DNA from: CBDDCQ01 sp965226285
GTDB taxonomy: Bacteria > Bacteroidota > Bacteroidia > Flavobacteriales > Ichthyobacteriaceae
Length of the DNA stretch: 64,000 bases
Direction of reading: 5' to 3'
Assembly: GCA_965226285.1 (NCBI GenBank)
Contig: CBDDCQ010000001.1
Location: 170,680 to 234,679 of the forward strand
In this document: piece by piece, positions 8,062-17,833 of the stretch
How the letters are laid out: each line of letters starts with the position of its first letter
How positions within the stretch are numbered: the stretch's first letter is position 1
Program-made: the position numbers and the translations under genes
The notes under the pieces: generated by a model
Databases searched by the model: none
Told to the model about the DNA's origin: nothing
Seen by the model: only the letters and a program-made list of their open reading frames with translations

Positions 8062-10071
8062 ATGAACACTAACATTTTAAAATTTCAAAAAGAGATAGAA
8101 GCGGGCATACCTGCAACTTTACCTGCTAAAAAAAAATATCCCAAAGGAAGTAACCCTGCACCTAAGAGAAAAGATATACTCAACACTGATGAAAAGAAGT
8201 TAGCTGTCCAAAATGCTTTGCGTTATTTCCCAAAGTTATGGCATAGGGAGTTAGCGGAGGAATTTGCCTTTGAGCTCAAAGAATATGGCAGAATATATAT
8301 GCACCGTTTTAAGCCGTCTTATCAAATATATGCTCGACCTTTAGAATATTATCCCTATAAATCTATACAAGCAGGTGCTATTATGTTAATGATACAAAAT
8401 AATTTAGACCCTGAAGTAGCACAACACCCTGAAGAATTAATCACCTACGGTGGTAATGGTGCTGTGTTTCAAAATTGGGCTCAATATTTGCTTACTATGC
8501 AATACCTGAGTGAGATGACAAACGAACAAACTCTACATATCTATTCAGGACATCCTGCAGGTCTATTCCCGTCTCACAAAGAAGCTCCTAGGGTGGTAGT
8601 AACTAATGGTATGATGATACCTAACTATTCACAATCAGATAATTGGGAAAAATTTAACGCACTGGGAGTAACACAATATGGACAAATGACAGCGGGGTCG
8701 TATATGTATATCGGACCTCAAGGGATAGTGCACGGTACTACTATTACTGTGATAAATGCCTTTAGGAAAAATTTACTTCAAGGAGAAACAACAAAGGGTA
8801 AAATATTCTTAACTGCTGGGCTAGGTGGGATGAGTGGAGCTCAACCTAAAGCCGGAAACATTGCTAAATGTATTACGGTATGTGCTGAAGTAAACCCAGA
8901 AGTAGCAAAAAAAAGACATCAGCAAGGCTGGATAGATGAAATCATAGAGAATATAGAAGATGTTGTAGAGCGAACACTAAAGGCTCAACAGAATAAAGAA
9001 GTAGTTTCTATAGGGTATATAGGTAATATAGTAGAAGTATGGGAACGTTTTTATGATGAAAATATTTTTGTGCATTTAGGTTCAGACCAAACATCACTAC
9101 ATAATCCTTGGGCAGGTGGATATTACCCTGTAGGATTATCTTACGAAGAATCCAATAAAATGATGGCAAATCGACCAAAAAAATTCAAGGAAAAAGTACA
9201 AGAATCTTTACGTCGGCAAGCTACAGCGATAAATAAACACACGCAAAGAGGTACTTATTTTTTTGACTATGGCAATGCGTTTTTATTGGAAGCCTCAAGA
9301 TCAGGAGGCGATGTAATGGCAGATAATGGTATAGATTTTAAGTATCCATCCTATGTACAAGACATCTTAGGTCCTATGTGTTTTGATTATGGTTTTGGAC
9401 CTTTTCGATGGGTGTGTACTTCAGGAAAACCAGAAGATTTATATGCTACGGATAAAATTGCCATGCAAGTGTTACAAGAAATTATGGAAGCCTCTCCAAA
9501 GGAAATTCAATTGCAAATGCAAGATAATATCAACTGGATAAAAGATGCCCATCAGAACAATTTAGTGGTAGGTTCACAAGCTCGAATTTTATACGCTGAT
9601 GCCGAAGGTAGAATTAAAATAGCAGAAGCATTTAATCGAGCTATCGCTCAGGGAAAAATTGGAAGTGTGGTGTTAGGTAGAGATCATCACGATGTAAGCG
9701 GTACAGACTCCCCTTACAGAGAAACGAGCAATATATACGATGGTAGTAAATTTACTGCTGATATGGCGATACAAAATGTAATAGGCGATAGTTTTAGAGG
9801 TGCTACATGGGTATCTATACACAACGGTGGTGGCGTAGGTTGGGGTGAAGTGATCAACGGTGGTTTTGGAATGCTTTTAGATGGAACTAAAGAAGCTTCT
9901 GTAAGACTTAAAAATATGTTGTTTTACGATGTAAATAATGGGATTAACCGTAGAGCATGGGCAAGAAATAAGGAAGCCTTATTTGCCATTAAAAGAGAAA
10001 TGGAAAGAACTCCTACTCTTAAAGTAACATTACCTCAAGTAGTAGATAAGCATATCTTGGAAAGTCTTTAA
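8062..10071 (+). CDS. hutU: Urocanate hydratase
   Basis: The enzyme converts urocanate to 4-imidazolone-5-propionate, the second step of histidine breakdown, in the cytoplasm with tightly bound NAD. The 669 residues fit the long form found in Bacteroidetes (about 660-670) rather than the ~555-residue proteobacterial form. Family segments visible are YGGNGAVFQNW near residue 135, the SGHPAGLFPSH segment, MTAGSYMYIGPQGIVHGT, the glycine-rich GGMSGAQPKA segment, and GPMCFDYGFGPFRWVCTSG, which carries the conserved cysteine region. The ATG at 8062 is the first in the frame and follows the AT-rich repeat. No other hut gene is adjacent. The upstream region belongs to the LRR array flank, so expression may be tied to that family. 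Confidence 0.95.
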   Translation: MNTNILKFQKEIEAGIPATLPAKKKYPKGSNPAPKRKDILNTDEKKLAVQNALRYFPKLWHRELAEEFAFELKEYGRIYMHRFKPSYQIYARPLEYYPYKSIQAGAIMLMIQNNLDPEVAQHPEELITYGGNGAVFQNWAQYLLTMQYLSEMTNEQTLHIYSGHPAGLFPSHKEAPRVVVTNGMMIPNYSQSDNWEKFNALGVTQYGQMTAGSYMYIGPQGIVHGTTITVINAFRKNLLQGETTKGKIFLTAGLGGMSGAQPKAGNIAKCITVCAEVNPEVAKKRHQQGWIDEIIENIEDVVERTLKAQQNKEVVSIGYIGNIVEVWERFYDENIFVHLGSDQTSLHNPWAGGYYPVGLSYEESNKMMANRPKKFKEKVQESLRRQATAINKHTQRGTYFFDYGNAFLLEASRSGGDVMADNGIDFKYPSYVQDILGPMCFDYGFGPFRWVCTSGKPEDLYATDKIAMQVLQEIMEASPKEIQLQMQDNINWIKDAHQNNLVVGSQARILYADAEGRIKIAEAFNRAIAQGKIGSVVLGRDHHDVSGTDSPYRETSNIYDGSKFTADMAIQNVIGDSFRGATWVSIHNGGGVGWGEVINGGFGMLLDGTKEASVRLKNMLFYDVNNGINRRAWARNKEALFAIKREMERTPTLKVTLPQVVDKHILESL

Positions 10072-10201
10072 ATATCAATAGTCGATATGATGATTAAGAA
10101 TTTAAATATTTAAAGAGAACATTTTACAAAAAATTTCATAAAATAAGACCGTTGCAAAGGAAATACTTGTAAACTTGGATAATCTATCATTTTTAAGAAG
10201 T

Positions 10202-11191
10202 TTAAATCAATTTATTTTCAATAAGGTATTCGGCAATTTGTATTGTATTGGTAGCCGCTCCTTTTCGTAGATTATCTGCTACAATCCATATATTTAGCGT
10301 GTTCTTTTGAGAGAAATCTCGTCTTATTCTTCCTACAAATACTTCGTCTTTTCCCTCTGCATATATAGGCATAGGGTATTTATTATTTTGTATATCATCT
10401 TGAACAAGAACTCCGGGAGTGTTTTGTAATAGTTCTTTTACCTGATGGATGTCAAATTCATTTTCAAATTCAATATTTACACTTTCGGAGTGTCCTCCTA
10501 CTACAGGTATTCTAACAGCAGTAGCAGTTACATTTACAGTGTCATCTCGTAGTATTTTTTTCGTCTCATTAGTGAGTTTCATCTCTTCTTTGGTGTATCT
10601 ATTATCTTGGAATACATCGCAGTGTGGGAGTGCATTTTTATGGATGGGATGAGGGTAAATTTTTTCATTGGTTCTTCCATTAAACTCTGCTTCTAATTGT
10701 TTTACAGCTTGTATTCCCGTACCAGTAACAGATTGATAAGTAGATACAATTACCCTTTTAGCTTTATATTTTTGATGCAGTGGTGCCAGTACCATCACTA
10801 GTTGAATGGTACTACAATTGGGGTTTGCAATAATCTTATCTTCTTTGTTAAGAAGATTTGCATTAATCTCAGGAACTACTAATTTTTTTGTAACATCCAT
10901 TCTCCAAGCAGATGAATTATCTACTACGGTAGTACCTATTTTCGCAAATTTAGGAGCCCATTCTAATGAAGTGTCTCCACCAGCAGAAAATAAAGCAATG
11001 TTGGGTTTATCGTTTAACGCGCTCTGAAGTCCTACCACTGTTAGTATCTTTCCATCATAAGATACTTCTTTGCCGATTGATCTTTCAGAGGCGACAAGTA
11101 AGAGTTCATCGGCAGGGAAATTTCGATCGTTTAGAACTTTCAGCATTATATTTCCCACCATTCCGGTAGCACCCACTACAGCTATTTTCAT
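10202..11191 (-). CDS. asd: Aspartate-semialdehyde dehydrogenase
   Basis: The enzyme reduces aspartyl phosphate to aspartate semialdehyde with NADPH, the branch point to lysine/diaminopimelate, threonine and methionine. The 329 residues are full length. The N-terminal GATGMVG nucleotide loop is at residues 7-13, the catalytic cysteine is C126 in NPNCSTIQ, and GGHSESVNIEF carries the later His/Glu region of the family. The ATG at 11191-11189 precedes the loop at the expected distance. It is transcribed alone, convergent with hutU and divergent from serC. The 130 bases between it and hutU show no clear terminator. Confidence 0.95.
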   Translation of the reverse strand: MKIAVVGATGMVGNIMLKVLNDRNFPADELLLVASERSIGKEVSYDGKILTVVGLQSALNDKPNIALFSAGGDTSLEWAPKFAKIGTTVVDNSSAWRMDVTKKLVVPEINANLLNKEDKIIANPNCSTIQLVMVLAPLHQKYKAKRVIVSTYQSVTGTGIQAVKQLEAEFNGRTNEKIYPHPIHKNALPHCDVFQDNRYTKEEMKLTNETKKILRDDTVNVTATAVRIPVVGGHSESVNIEFENEFDIHQVKELLQNTPGVLVQDDIQNNKYPMPIYAEGKDEVFVGRIRRDFSQKNTLNIWIVADNLRKGAATNTIQIAEYLIENKLI

Positions 11192-11401
11192 GACTTAAAA
11201 AATGAATTAATATTATGAATAGGCAAAAATAACTAATTTTAATAATTTCTTATAAAAGAGGATGAATTTTATAATGTTTTTCATCGATGAGTAAAAAGAT
11301 GAATGCTCCTATCTGTTGAGAATTACACAGGTCTATAAAAGGCAGAATATAAAAAGTTAAACTTATATTTGGATTCATTTATGATTTAGCAAAAATATTT
11401 T

Positions 11402-11409
11402 TAATTTTG
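11402..11409 (+). promoter_or_regulatory. -7 element upstream of serC
   Basis: TAATTTTG matches TAnnTTTG and lies 27 bases before the serC ATG. No TTG lies at the 19-base spacing; the nearest TTTG is 30 bases upstream, so only the -7 box is supported. Confidence 0.45.
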
Positions 11410-11436
11410 TAGTCGGAATGTATTTTAATTTTTTAA

Positions 11437-12486
11437 ATGGAAAAATATAACTTTAGTGCGGGTCCTTCTATTCTTCCACAGGAGGTAATTCAAAAAGCGA
11501 GTGCTGCAATACTTAATTTTTCGGAGATAGGTTTGTCTATCTTGGAAATATCACACCGAAGGAAAGAGTATGTAAAGGTGGTAGAAAGAGCTAAAGATTT
11601 AGTAAAAGAATTATTAGAAATCCCACAGGGGTATTCTATCTTGTTTTTGCAAGGAGGGGCTAGCACTCAATTTTTAATGGTACCCGTTAACTTTTTAAAC
11701 CGGTCGGCGGCATATTTAGATACAGGTACTTGGGCAAGTAAAGCCATTAAAGAGGCTAAATGTTATGGAAAAGTAAATGTAGTGGCTTCATCTAAAGATA
11801 AAAATTATAGTTATATCTCAAAAAACTACTCTATACCTAATGGTGTAGATTATTTTCATATTACAACTAATAATACCATATATGGTACTCAAATCAAAGA
11901 GGTGCCAAATGTAGAGGTGCCACTTATAGCAGATATGTCTTCGGATATATTTAGTAAACCTATAGACATATCTAAATATGCTCTTGTTTATGCAGGTGCA
12001 CAAAAAAATTTAGGACCTGCAGGAGCTACTCTGGTAATTGTAAAAGATGAATTACTAAGTAAGGTAGATAGACAAATTCCAACAATGTTGGACTATCAAA
12101 CGCATATAGATAAAGGCAGTATGTTTAATACTCCTCCGGTATTTTCAATATATGTATCTATGCTTAATTTAGAATATACTAAGAAGATAGGAGGACTTAA
12201 AGAAATAGAGAAGAAAAACAACAAAAAAGCTGCATTGCTTTATAATGAAATAGATAAAAACCCGTTATTCAAAGGTACAGTAGTTAAAGAAGATCGTTCG
12301 CTAATGAATGTATGTTTTTTACTTACAGATACTCTCTTAAAAGATAAATTTGATTCAATGTGTAAAGAAGCTGGTATTAGCGGTATAAAAGGGCATCGTT
12401 CAGTAGGAGGATATAGAGCTTCTATATATAATGCCATGCCTATAGAGAGTGTACAAGTTCTTGTAGATGTGATGAGCGCATTATAG
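11437..12486 (+). CDS. serC: Phosphoserine aminotransferase
   Basis: This PLP enzyme makes 3-phosphoserine from 3-phosphohydroxypyruvate and glutamate, the second step of serine synthesis. The start NFSAGPSILP at residues 5-14 is the family signature. ILEISHR is at 35-41, LQGGASTQF at 71-79, and the PLP lysine is K190 in GAQKNLGPAG. The C-terminus has KGHRSVGGYRASIYNA, which contacts the phosphate group in the family. The 349 residues are usual for the short bacterial form. serA follows after 116 bases with its own promoter. Confidence 0.95.
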   Translation: MEKYNFSAGPSILPQEVIQKASAAILNFSEIGLSILEISHRRKEYVKVVERAKDLVKELLEIPQGYSILFLQGGASTQFLMVPVNFLNRSAAYLDTGTWASKAIKEAKCYGKVNVVASSKDKNYSYISKNYSIPNGVDYFHITTNNTIYGTQIKEVPNVEVPLIADMSSDIFSKPIDISKYALVYAGAQKNLGPAGATLVIVKDELLSKVDRQIPTMLDYQTHIDKGSMFNTPPVFSIYVSMLNLEYTKKIGGLKEIEKKNNKKAALLYNEIDKNPLFKGTVVKEDRSLMNVCFLLTDTLLKDKFDSMCKEAGISGIKGHRSVGGYRASIYNAMPIESVQVLVDVMSAL

Positions 12487-12524
12487 GTTTAATTTGAAAT
12501 CAATCATTAGAAAAATAAGTAGAG

Positions 12525-12555
12525 TTTGAGTAACGTAATAAAAATAGTATTTTTG
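12525..12555 (+). promoter_or_regulatory. Promoter of serA
   Basis: TTTG at 12525-12528, a 19-base spacer, and TATTTTTG at 12548-12555 form a complete Bacteroidetes housekeeping promoter (TTTG-N19-TAnnTTTG). The ATG at 12603 lies 47 bases downstream. It is the cleanest promoter in the window and sets the spacing used to judge others. Confidence 0.75.
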
Positions 12556-12602
12556 TTTCTCTAAATTTTTTGGATTGTATTTTGGTAGTAAAAAAAAGTT
12601 CA

Positions 12603-13556
12603 ATGAATATATTAGCAAATGATGGTATATCGAATAGTGGCAAGATATACTTAGAACAAAATGGGTTTAATGTTATTACAGATACCATTCCGCAGGATAA
12701 TTTGATAGATTATATTAATGATAATCATATAAAGGTTTTACTGGTTAGGAGTGCCACACAGGTAAGAAAAAATATTATAGATGCCTGTTGTTATAGCCTC
12801 AAAATTATAGGTAGGGGTGGAGTAGGAATGGACAATATAGATGTAGATTATGCCATAGCTAAGGGTATAGAGGTAATCAATACTCCTTCAGCGTCATCGT
12901 CTTCTGTAGCGGAATTGGTATTTGCCCATTTATTTTCTTTGGTTCGCTTTCTACATGATTCCAATAGGAATATGCCTTTAGAAGGAGATGTGAATTTTAA
13001 GGGGTTGAAAAAGAGATATACCAAAGGTAGAGAGCTTAGAAGAAAGACAATAGGAATTATAGGAGCTGGGAGGATAGGTCAGGAAGTTGCTAAAATAGCA
13101 GTAGGTTTGGGTATGCAAGTTTTGATTTACGATATGTTTATAGATAAGGTAAAGTTTGATTTTGAATTTTTTAATGGACAGAAAATACCCTTTGAATTTA
13201 AAACAGTTCCCATAGAAGAGGTACTCAAACAGTCAGATTTTGTTACACTTCATATTCCTGCTCAAGATAAACCAGTAATAGGTGAACAGCAACTTAGTAT
13301 GATGAAGAAAGGGGCAGGTATTATTAATGCTTCCAGGGGTGGGCTTTTAGATGAGAAGGCACTCATAGATAGCATACAAACAGAACATATATCTTATGCG
13401 GGCTTAGATGTATTTGAAAATGAGCCTAAGCCAGAAGTTAACCTTTTAATGAATCCAAATTTATCACTTACTCCACATATAGGAGCAGCTACCTTAGAGG
13501 CTCAAGATAGAATAGGTACAGAACTAGCAGAAAAAATTATGGAAATATTAAAATAA
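12603..13556 (+). CDS. serA: D-3-phosphoglycerate dehydrogenase, short form
   Basis: The enzyme oxidises 3-phosphoglycerate to 3-phosphohydroxypyruvate with NAD, the first step of serine synthesis. I place the start at ATG 12603 rather than the TTG at 12570, because MNILANDGIS is the family N-terminus and the promoter lies just upstream. The 317 residues include GRGGVGMDNIDVD at 71-83, the NAD loop GAGRIG at 154-159, the substrate/catalytic Arg in NASRGG, the Glu in ENEPKPE and the catalytic His in LTPHIGAAT. There is no C-terminal ACT domain, so allosteric control by serine through such a domain is not expected. It follows serC, and sulP starts 18 bases after its stop. Confidence 0.92.
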   Translation: MNILANDGISNSGKIYLEQNGFNVITDTIPQDNLIDYINDNHIKVLLVRSATQVRKNIIDACCYSLKIIGRGGVGMDNIDVDYAIAKGIEVINTPSASSSSVAELVFAHLFSLVRFLHDSNRNMPLEGDVNFKGLKKRYTKGRELRRKTIGIIGAGRIGQEVAKIAVGLGMQVLIYDMFIDKVKFDFEFFNGQKIPFEFKTVPIEEVLKQSDFVTLHIPAQDKPVIGEQQLSMMKKGAGIINASRGGLLDEKALIDSIQTEHISYAGLDVFENEPKPEVNLLMNPNLSLTPHIGAATLEAQDRIGTELAEKIMEILK

Positions 13557-13574
13557 AAGATTATCAAAAAAGTA

Positions 13575-15155
13575 GTGTCATTTTCATTTATAAGTAAGAG
13601 TAAAGGTTCTGTCAAAGATGATATTTTGTCAGGTTTAACAGTTGCATTAGCATTGGTGCCAGAAGCTGTTGCATTTTCTTTTGTAGCAGATATATCACCT
13701 ATTATAGGTTTATATGGTGCCTTTATGATGGGGCTTATTACAGCTCTGATAGGAGGCAGACCAGGTATGATATCAGGGGCTACCGGAGCCTTAGCAGTAG
13801 TAATGGTTTCTTTAGTAAAAGAAGGAAATAGTATGGGAGCACCTGATGAGCATTTGGGGATACAGTACCTATTTGCCACTCTATTACTTATGGGCAGCAT
13901 TCAAATACTTTTTGGAGTGTTTAAATTAGGAAAATTCGTACGACTTATTCCGCATCCTGTAATGATGGGGTTTGTAAATGGATTAGCAATAGTTATATTT
14001 TTGTCTCAACTTCAAATGTTTAAAATAGAGGATCATTGGATCGAAGGTGTACCTTTAGTTACGATGTTATTTCTTATAGCACTTACAATGGGCATTATGT
14101 TTGTTCTACCCAAATTAACTAAGAAAATACCAGCAGCCCTTACAGCTATATTAGTAGTTTCTGCCATAGTAATTTTTGGGGATGTAGAGACCCAAACTGT
14201 AAAATCTTTTATTCAATCTGGGGGAGGTACAGGTATCAAAGCAGGACTACCTTCTTTTAAGATACCTATGATAGATTGGAGTTGGAATGATTTCTTATTT
14301 ATATTACCTTATGCTGTAATATTGGCTGCTATAGGTCTTATAGAGTCTTTGATGACGCTTAACTTGGTAGATGAGCTTACCAATACTCATGGTAGCGGAA
14401 ATAAAGAAAGTATCGCTCAGGGGATAGCAAATATGACAAATGGTTTGTTTGGTGGAATGGGAGGTTGTGCTATGATAGGTCAGAGTATTATTAATATTAA
14501 ATCAGGAGGTAGAGGTAGGTTATCAGGTGCCATAGCAGCATTGGGTTTATTGTTCTTTATCTTATTTGCATCTTCTTATATCGAAATGGTTCCTATTGCG
14601 GCATTAGTGGGAGTAATGTTTATGGTTGTATTTGGAACCTTTGCTTGGAATACCTTCAAGGTAGTAAATAAAATACCGGTTTCTGATGCTTTAGTTATCT
14701 TGATCGTAACGGGACTAACTGTAATATTTGATTTGGCAGTGGCTGTAATAGCTGGAATAATTATATCGGCACTGGTTTTTGCTTGGGATAATGCGATAAG
14801 GATAAGAGCTAGAAAATCTGTATATAATGGCGTAAAATATTACGAAATATATGGTCCTTTGTTTTTTGGGTCGGTACAGACTTTTATAAGTAAATTTGAT
14901 GTAGAGAACGATCCTGATGAAGTGGTTATAGATTTTAAAGATTCTAGGGTTATGGATCATTCTGGTATAGAGGCAATAAATAAACTTACCGTTAAATATG
15001 AGACTAAGAATAAGAATATTCATTTAAGACATTTAAGTCGAGATTGTAAAAAACTTATTAAAAAAGCAGAGAAGATAGTAGATGTAAATGTATTAGAAGA
15101 TCCTCATTATTTTGTAGCGGTAGATGATTTTGAGGAAATAGTTAAAAACAAGTAA
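13575..15155 (+). CDS. SulP-family anion transporter with STAS domain
   Basis: This is an inner-membrane SLC26/SulP carrier of 526 residues. The start is GTG at 13575, giving MSFSFISKSKGSVKDD just before the first membrane segment. The conserved LSGLTVALALVPEAVAFSFVA segment is at about 18-38, and PGMISGATGALAVV and IPHPVMMGFVNGLAIVIF follow in the 14-helix core (to about residue 410). The C-terminal STAS domain runs from about 420 to 515 (VVIDFKDSRVMDHSGIEAI). The substrate cannot be read from sequence: bicarbonate, sulfate and other anions are all possible. It lies 18 bases after serA on the same strand. Confidence 0.9.
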   Translation: MSFSFISKSKGSVKDDILSGLTVALALVPEAVAFSFVADISPIIGLYGAFMMGLITALIGGRPGMISGATGALAVVMVSLVKEGNSMGAPDEHLGIQYLFATLLLMGSIQILFGVFKLGKFVRLIPHPVMMGFVNGLAIVIFLSQLQMFKIEDHWIEGVPLVTMLFLIALTMGIMFVLPKLTKKIPAALTAILVVSAIVIFGDVETQTVKSFIQSGGGTGIKAGLPSFKIPMIDWSWNDFLFILPYAVILAAIGLIESLMTLNLVDELTNTHGSGNKESIAQGIANMTNGLFGGMGGCAMIGQSIINIKSGGRGRLSGAIAALGLLFFILFASSYIEMVPIAALVGVMFMVVFGTFAWNTFKVVNKIPVSDALVILIVTGLTVIFDLAVAVIAGIIISALVFAWDNAIRIRARKSVYNGVKYYEIYGPLFFGSVQTFISKFDVENDPDEVVIDFKDSRVMDHSGIEAINKLTVKYETKNKNIHLRHLSRDCKKLIKKAEKIVDVNVLEDPHYFVAVDDFEEIVKNK

Positions 15156-15166
15156 ACAGCTTAGTT

Positions 15167-16039
15167 GTGTTTAAGAAAAAAATAGGTAATATAAGAGGCA
15201 AGTTTAGATTAATCATCTCTGATGATGAAAGCTTTGAGGAAAAATTTATCACTAAATTTACAATGCTTAGTCTATTTGTGGTAGTAGGGATTTTATCTCT
15301 TTGTCTTGTATTAGGAACTTATTTACTTATATCTTATACATCGCTAAAAGAATATATCCCAGGATACGATTCTTCGGAATTGAGAAAGAAGGGATTAAAA
15401 TATTTCTCTAAAATAGATTCTATAGAAAAGGTAATATATTTGAATAGTAATTATGTAAACAATTTGATAAGTGTACTTAAAGGCAAGATCGCACCTGAAA
15501 AAATAGAAATAGATAGTTTAAATAGCAAATTGATGAACAAGAAAAAAATAGATTTATCAGCGTCTAAAAAAGATTCTATATTTAGAGAGCAAATAGAACA
15601 GGAAGAGATGTATAATCTTTTTTTTGTAAACCAAACGAGTAATAATAAGGGGTATTTGTATGCTCCTGTAAAAGGAATAATTATAAAAGAATACAATCCT
15701 ACAAAGAATAAGTATGATGTGCAAGTTGCATTAAAAAGGAAATCGTCTGTAAAATCTATGTCTAATGGTGTAATTGTTTACCAATCTTTAACTCTCGATT
15801 TGGGTTATATAGTAATTATTAATTATAAAAATAATTTTACATCCATTTATAAGAACCTATCTGCAGTATATAAAAAACAGGGAGATATTGTGTTGGCTGG
15901 TGATATTGTAGGAGATATAGATAAAACATCAAATAATTCATTTCGTTTGGAATTATGGTTAGATGAAAGACCTGTAAATCCCGAAGATTTTATAGATTTT
16001 GACAAGGTGAGGTCAGATTTTTCTATACCAAAAGAATAA
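15167..16039 (+). CDS. Membrane-anchored degenerate LytM/M23-like protein
   Basis: The 290-residue protein has a cytoplasmic start, one transmembrane helix (about residues 36-58), a periplasmic helical stretch and a C-terminal LytM-like beta domain (about 165-285). The domain is recognisable from GYLYAPVKG, LGYIVIINYKNNFTSIYKNLS, GDIVLAGDIVGDI and RLELWLDERPVNPEDFI. The zinc ligands of active M23 peptidases are missing: the usual HLHFELW reads SFRLELW, and no HxxxD is present. It is therefore probably not a peptidase, and by analogy with EnvC/NlpD may activate or scaffold one. The start is GTG 15167, 11 bases after sulP. The GH3 gene follows after 19 bases, a pairing I recall from other Bacteroidetes. 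Confidence 0.75.
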   Translation: MFKKKIGNIRGKFRLIISDDESFEEKFITKFTMLSLFVVVGILSLCLVLGTYLLISYTSLKEYIPGYDSSELRKKGLKYFSKIDSIEKVIYLNSNYVNNLISVLKGKIAPEKIEIDSLNSKLMNKKKIDLSASKKDSIFREQIEQEEMYNLFFVNQTSNNKGYLYAPVKGIIIKEYNPTKNKYDVQVALKRKSSVKSMSNGVIVYQSLTLDLGYIVIINYKNNFTSIYKNLSAVYKKQGDIVLAGDIVGDIDKTSNNSFRLELWLDERPVNPEDFIDFDKVRSDFSIPKE

Positions 16040-16058
16040 CCCTGTCAAAAATTTAAAT

Positions 16059-17588
16059 ATGAAACTTTTTTTAGCAGGCATTTTGGCAAAATATACCTAT
16101 TTACAAATAAGCAAGTGGGCAAAAAATCCTAAAAAAACGCAAAAAAAAGTTTTAAGAAAGCTCATTAATACTGCTAAAAATACTCAGTTTGGTCAGCAGC
16201 ATTGTTTTAGTCAAATACATACTTATCACGATTTCAAAAAGAATGTCCCCATATATGATTATGAGGCATTAAAGCCATATATAGAGTGTATTCTGGATAA
16301 TCAAAAAGATGTACTATGGATAGGCAAACCTCTGTATTTTGCTAAAACTTCGGGCACTACTTCTGGGGTTAAATATATTCCCATTACTAAATCCTCTATA
16401 AAAGATCAAGTAAAAGGTGCGAAACACACTATATTAATTTACCTGTATAATACTGGTAAACTACATATCTTAAATGGAAAGATGATATTCCTTCAAGGTA
16501 GTCCTATATTAAATAAACTCAAAAATGGTATTAAGGTAGGGCGACTTTCGGGTATTGTAGCACATTATGTACCTGGTTATCTGCAAAGGAACAATATGCC
16601 TTCTTGGAAGACCAATTGTATCGAGGACTGGGAAACCAAATTGAGCTATATTATAGAGGAAACTATCCAAAGAGATATGACGGTGATAAGTGGTATTCCA
16701 TCTTGGCTACAAATGTATTTTGAAAAATTATTAAAGCGAACTTCCGAACAAAATATTAAAGAAGTATTTCCTAATCTCACGCTTTTAATACAGGGAGGAG
16801 TAAATTATGAACCCTATAGAAAAAGGTTTGAAACCCTTATAGGTGAGCAAGTGGATAATATAGAATTATATCCTGCCTCAGAAGGTTTTTTTGCTTTTCA
16901 AGATACACTATCTGCTAAAAATGGGATGTTATTGAGGCTCAATTCAGGTATATTTTATGAATTTATTCCCTTAGGTGAATTTGGTAATCATACTGATGAA
17001 GATAGAATTTGTATAGATGATGTGCAATTAGGGATAAACTATGTAATCATTATTTCTACTAATGCAGGATTGTGGGCTTATAATATAGGGGATACTGTAG
17101 AGTTTACATCTTTAGAACCTCATAGGGTAAAAGTTACTGGAAGGGTAAAACATTTTATATCTGCATTTGGAGAACATGTAATTGTCAAGGAAGTAGAAAA
17201 AGCGATACAAAAAGCAATAGAGCAAGATAAGCAAGTACAAGTGAATGAATTTACAGTAGCCCCTCAGATAATTACAAATGGAGAACTGCCGTATCATCAA
17301 TGGTTTATAGAATTTGAAGAATTTCCACAAGATATAAGAGAATTTGCTAAAGTAATTGATGAGAGTTTACAAAGCCAAAATATATATTACCAAGACCTTA
17401 TCAAAGGCAAAGTATTGAAACCACTAAAAATAACTGTGATCCCCAAAGGAGGTTTTCAAAAGTATATGAAATCTATTGGCAAACTGGGCGGACAAAATAA
17501 AATCCCTAAATTATCTAACAACAGAGAATTAGCAGATAAAATCATTTCTTTTTTAAACGACTTAAAAACTCAAGATATTGTAGGATAA
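16059..17588 (+). CDS. GH3-family protein (adenylate-forming fold)
   Basis: The protein is homologous to plant GH3 acyl-acid amido synthetases, which use ATP to adenylate a carboxylate and join it to an amino acid. The 509 residues include the ATP-binding segment KTSGTTSGVKYIP at 96-108, the GGVNYEPYRKRFE and ELYPASEGFFAFQ segments of the nucleotide pocket, and the late IGDTVEFTSLEPHRVKVTGR hinge region. The bacterial substrate is unknown and auxin conjugation should not be assumed. The gene follows the degenerate LytM gene. Part of its 3' end (about 17414-17493) is duplicated as a fragment upstream of LRR copy 4. Confidence 0.88.
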   Translation: MKLFLAGILAKYTYLQISKWAKNPKKTQKKVLRKLINTAKNTQFGQQHCFSQIHTYHDFKKNVPIYDYEALKPYIECILDNQKDVLWIGKPLYFAKTSGTTSGVKYIPITKSSIKDQVKGAKHTILIYLYNTGKLHILNGKMIFLQGSPILNKLKNGIKVGRLSGIVAHYVPGYLQRNNMPSWKTNCIEDWETKLSYIIEETIQRDMTVISGIPSWLQMYFEKLLKRTSEQNIKEVFPNLTLLIQGGVNYEPYRKRFETLIGEQVDNIELYPASEGFFAFQDTLSAKNGMLLRLNSGIFYEFIPLGEFGNHTDEDRICIDDVQLGINYVIIISTNAGLWAYNIGDTVEFTSLEPHRVKVTGRVKHFISAFGEHVIVKEVEKAIQKAIEQDKQVQVNEFTVAPQIITNGELPYHQWFIEFEEFPQDIREFAKVIDESLQSQNIYYQDLIKGKVLKPLKITVIPKGGFQKYMKSIGKLGGQNKIPKLSNNRELADKIISFLNDLKTQDIVG

Positions 17589-17616
17589 TTATAGAAACAG
17601 TCTTTTAACTCTTAAA

Positions 17617-17760
17617 TTGGAACTTTTAGAGTTCAAAAATAATACATTTAAAATTTTTCATAATTTAAATATAACTTTAATTTATTAGTCTTTTTGCAAA
17701 TAAGTAAGTTTATACTGACACCTCAATTATAATTTAAAGATATTAAATTTTATTTCTCTT
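17617..17760 (+). repeat. LRR-gene leader element A, full copy upstream of copy 3
   Basis: This is the reference copy of the element truncated at 231-315 and repeated at 21920-22040. It runs from the 3' flank of the GH3 gene towards the copy 3 promoter, with shared blocks ATTTATTAGTCTTTTTGCAA and ACACCTCAATTATAATTTAA. Confidence 0.75.
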
Positions 17761-17788
17761 GTTATATTAATATTTGTTATTAAATTTG
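17759..17788 (+). promoter_or_regulatory. Promoter of LRR copy 3
   Basis: TTG at 17759-17761, a 19-base spacer and TAAATTTG at 17781-17788, followed by CACC. The ATG is 45 bases downstream, after an AT-rich ATTGATAATTTATCATTAAT stretch. Confidence 0.65.
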
Positions 17789-17833
17789 CACCATAATTGA
17801 ACTATTGATAATTTATCATTAATAATTAATAAA

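Noticed and set aside
12570..12602. TTG start for serA at 12570
   Set aside because: It adds 11 residues that the family does not have, and ATG 12603 gives the normal N-terminus.
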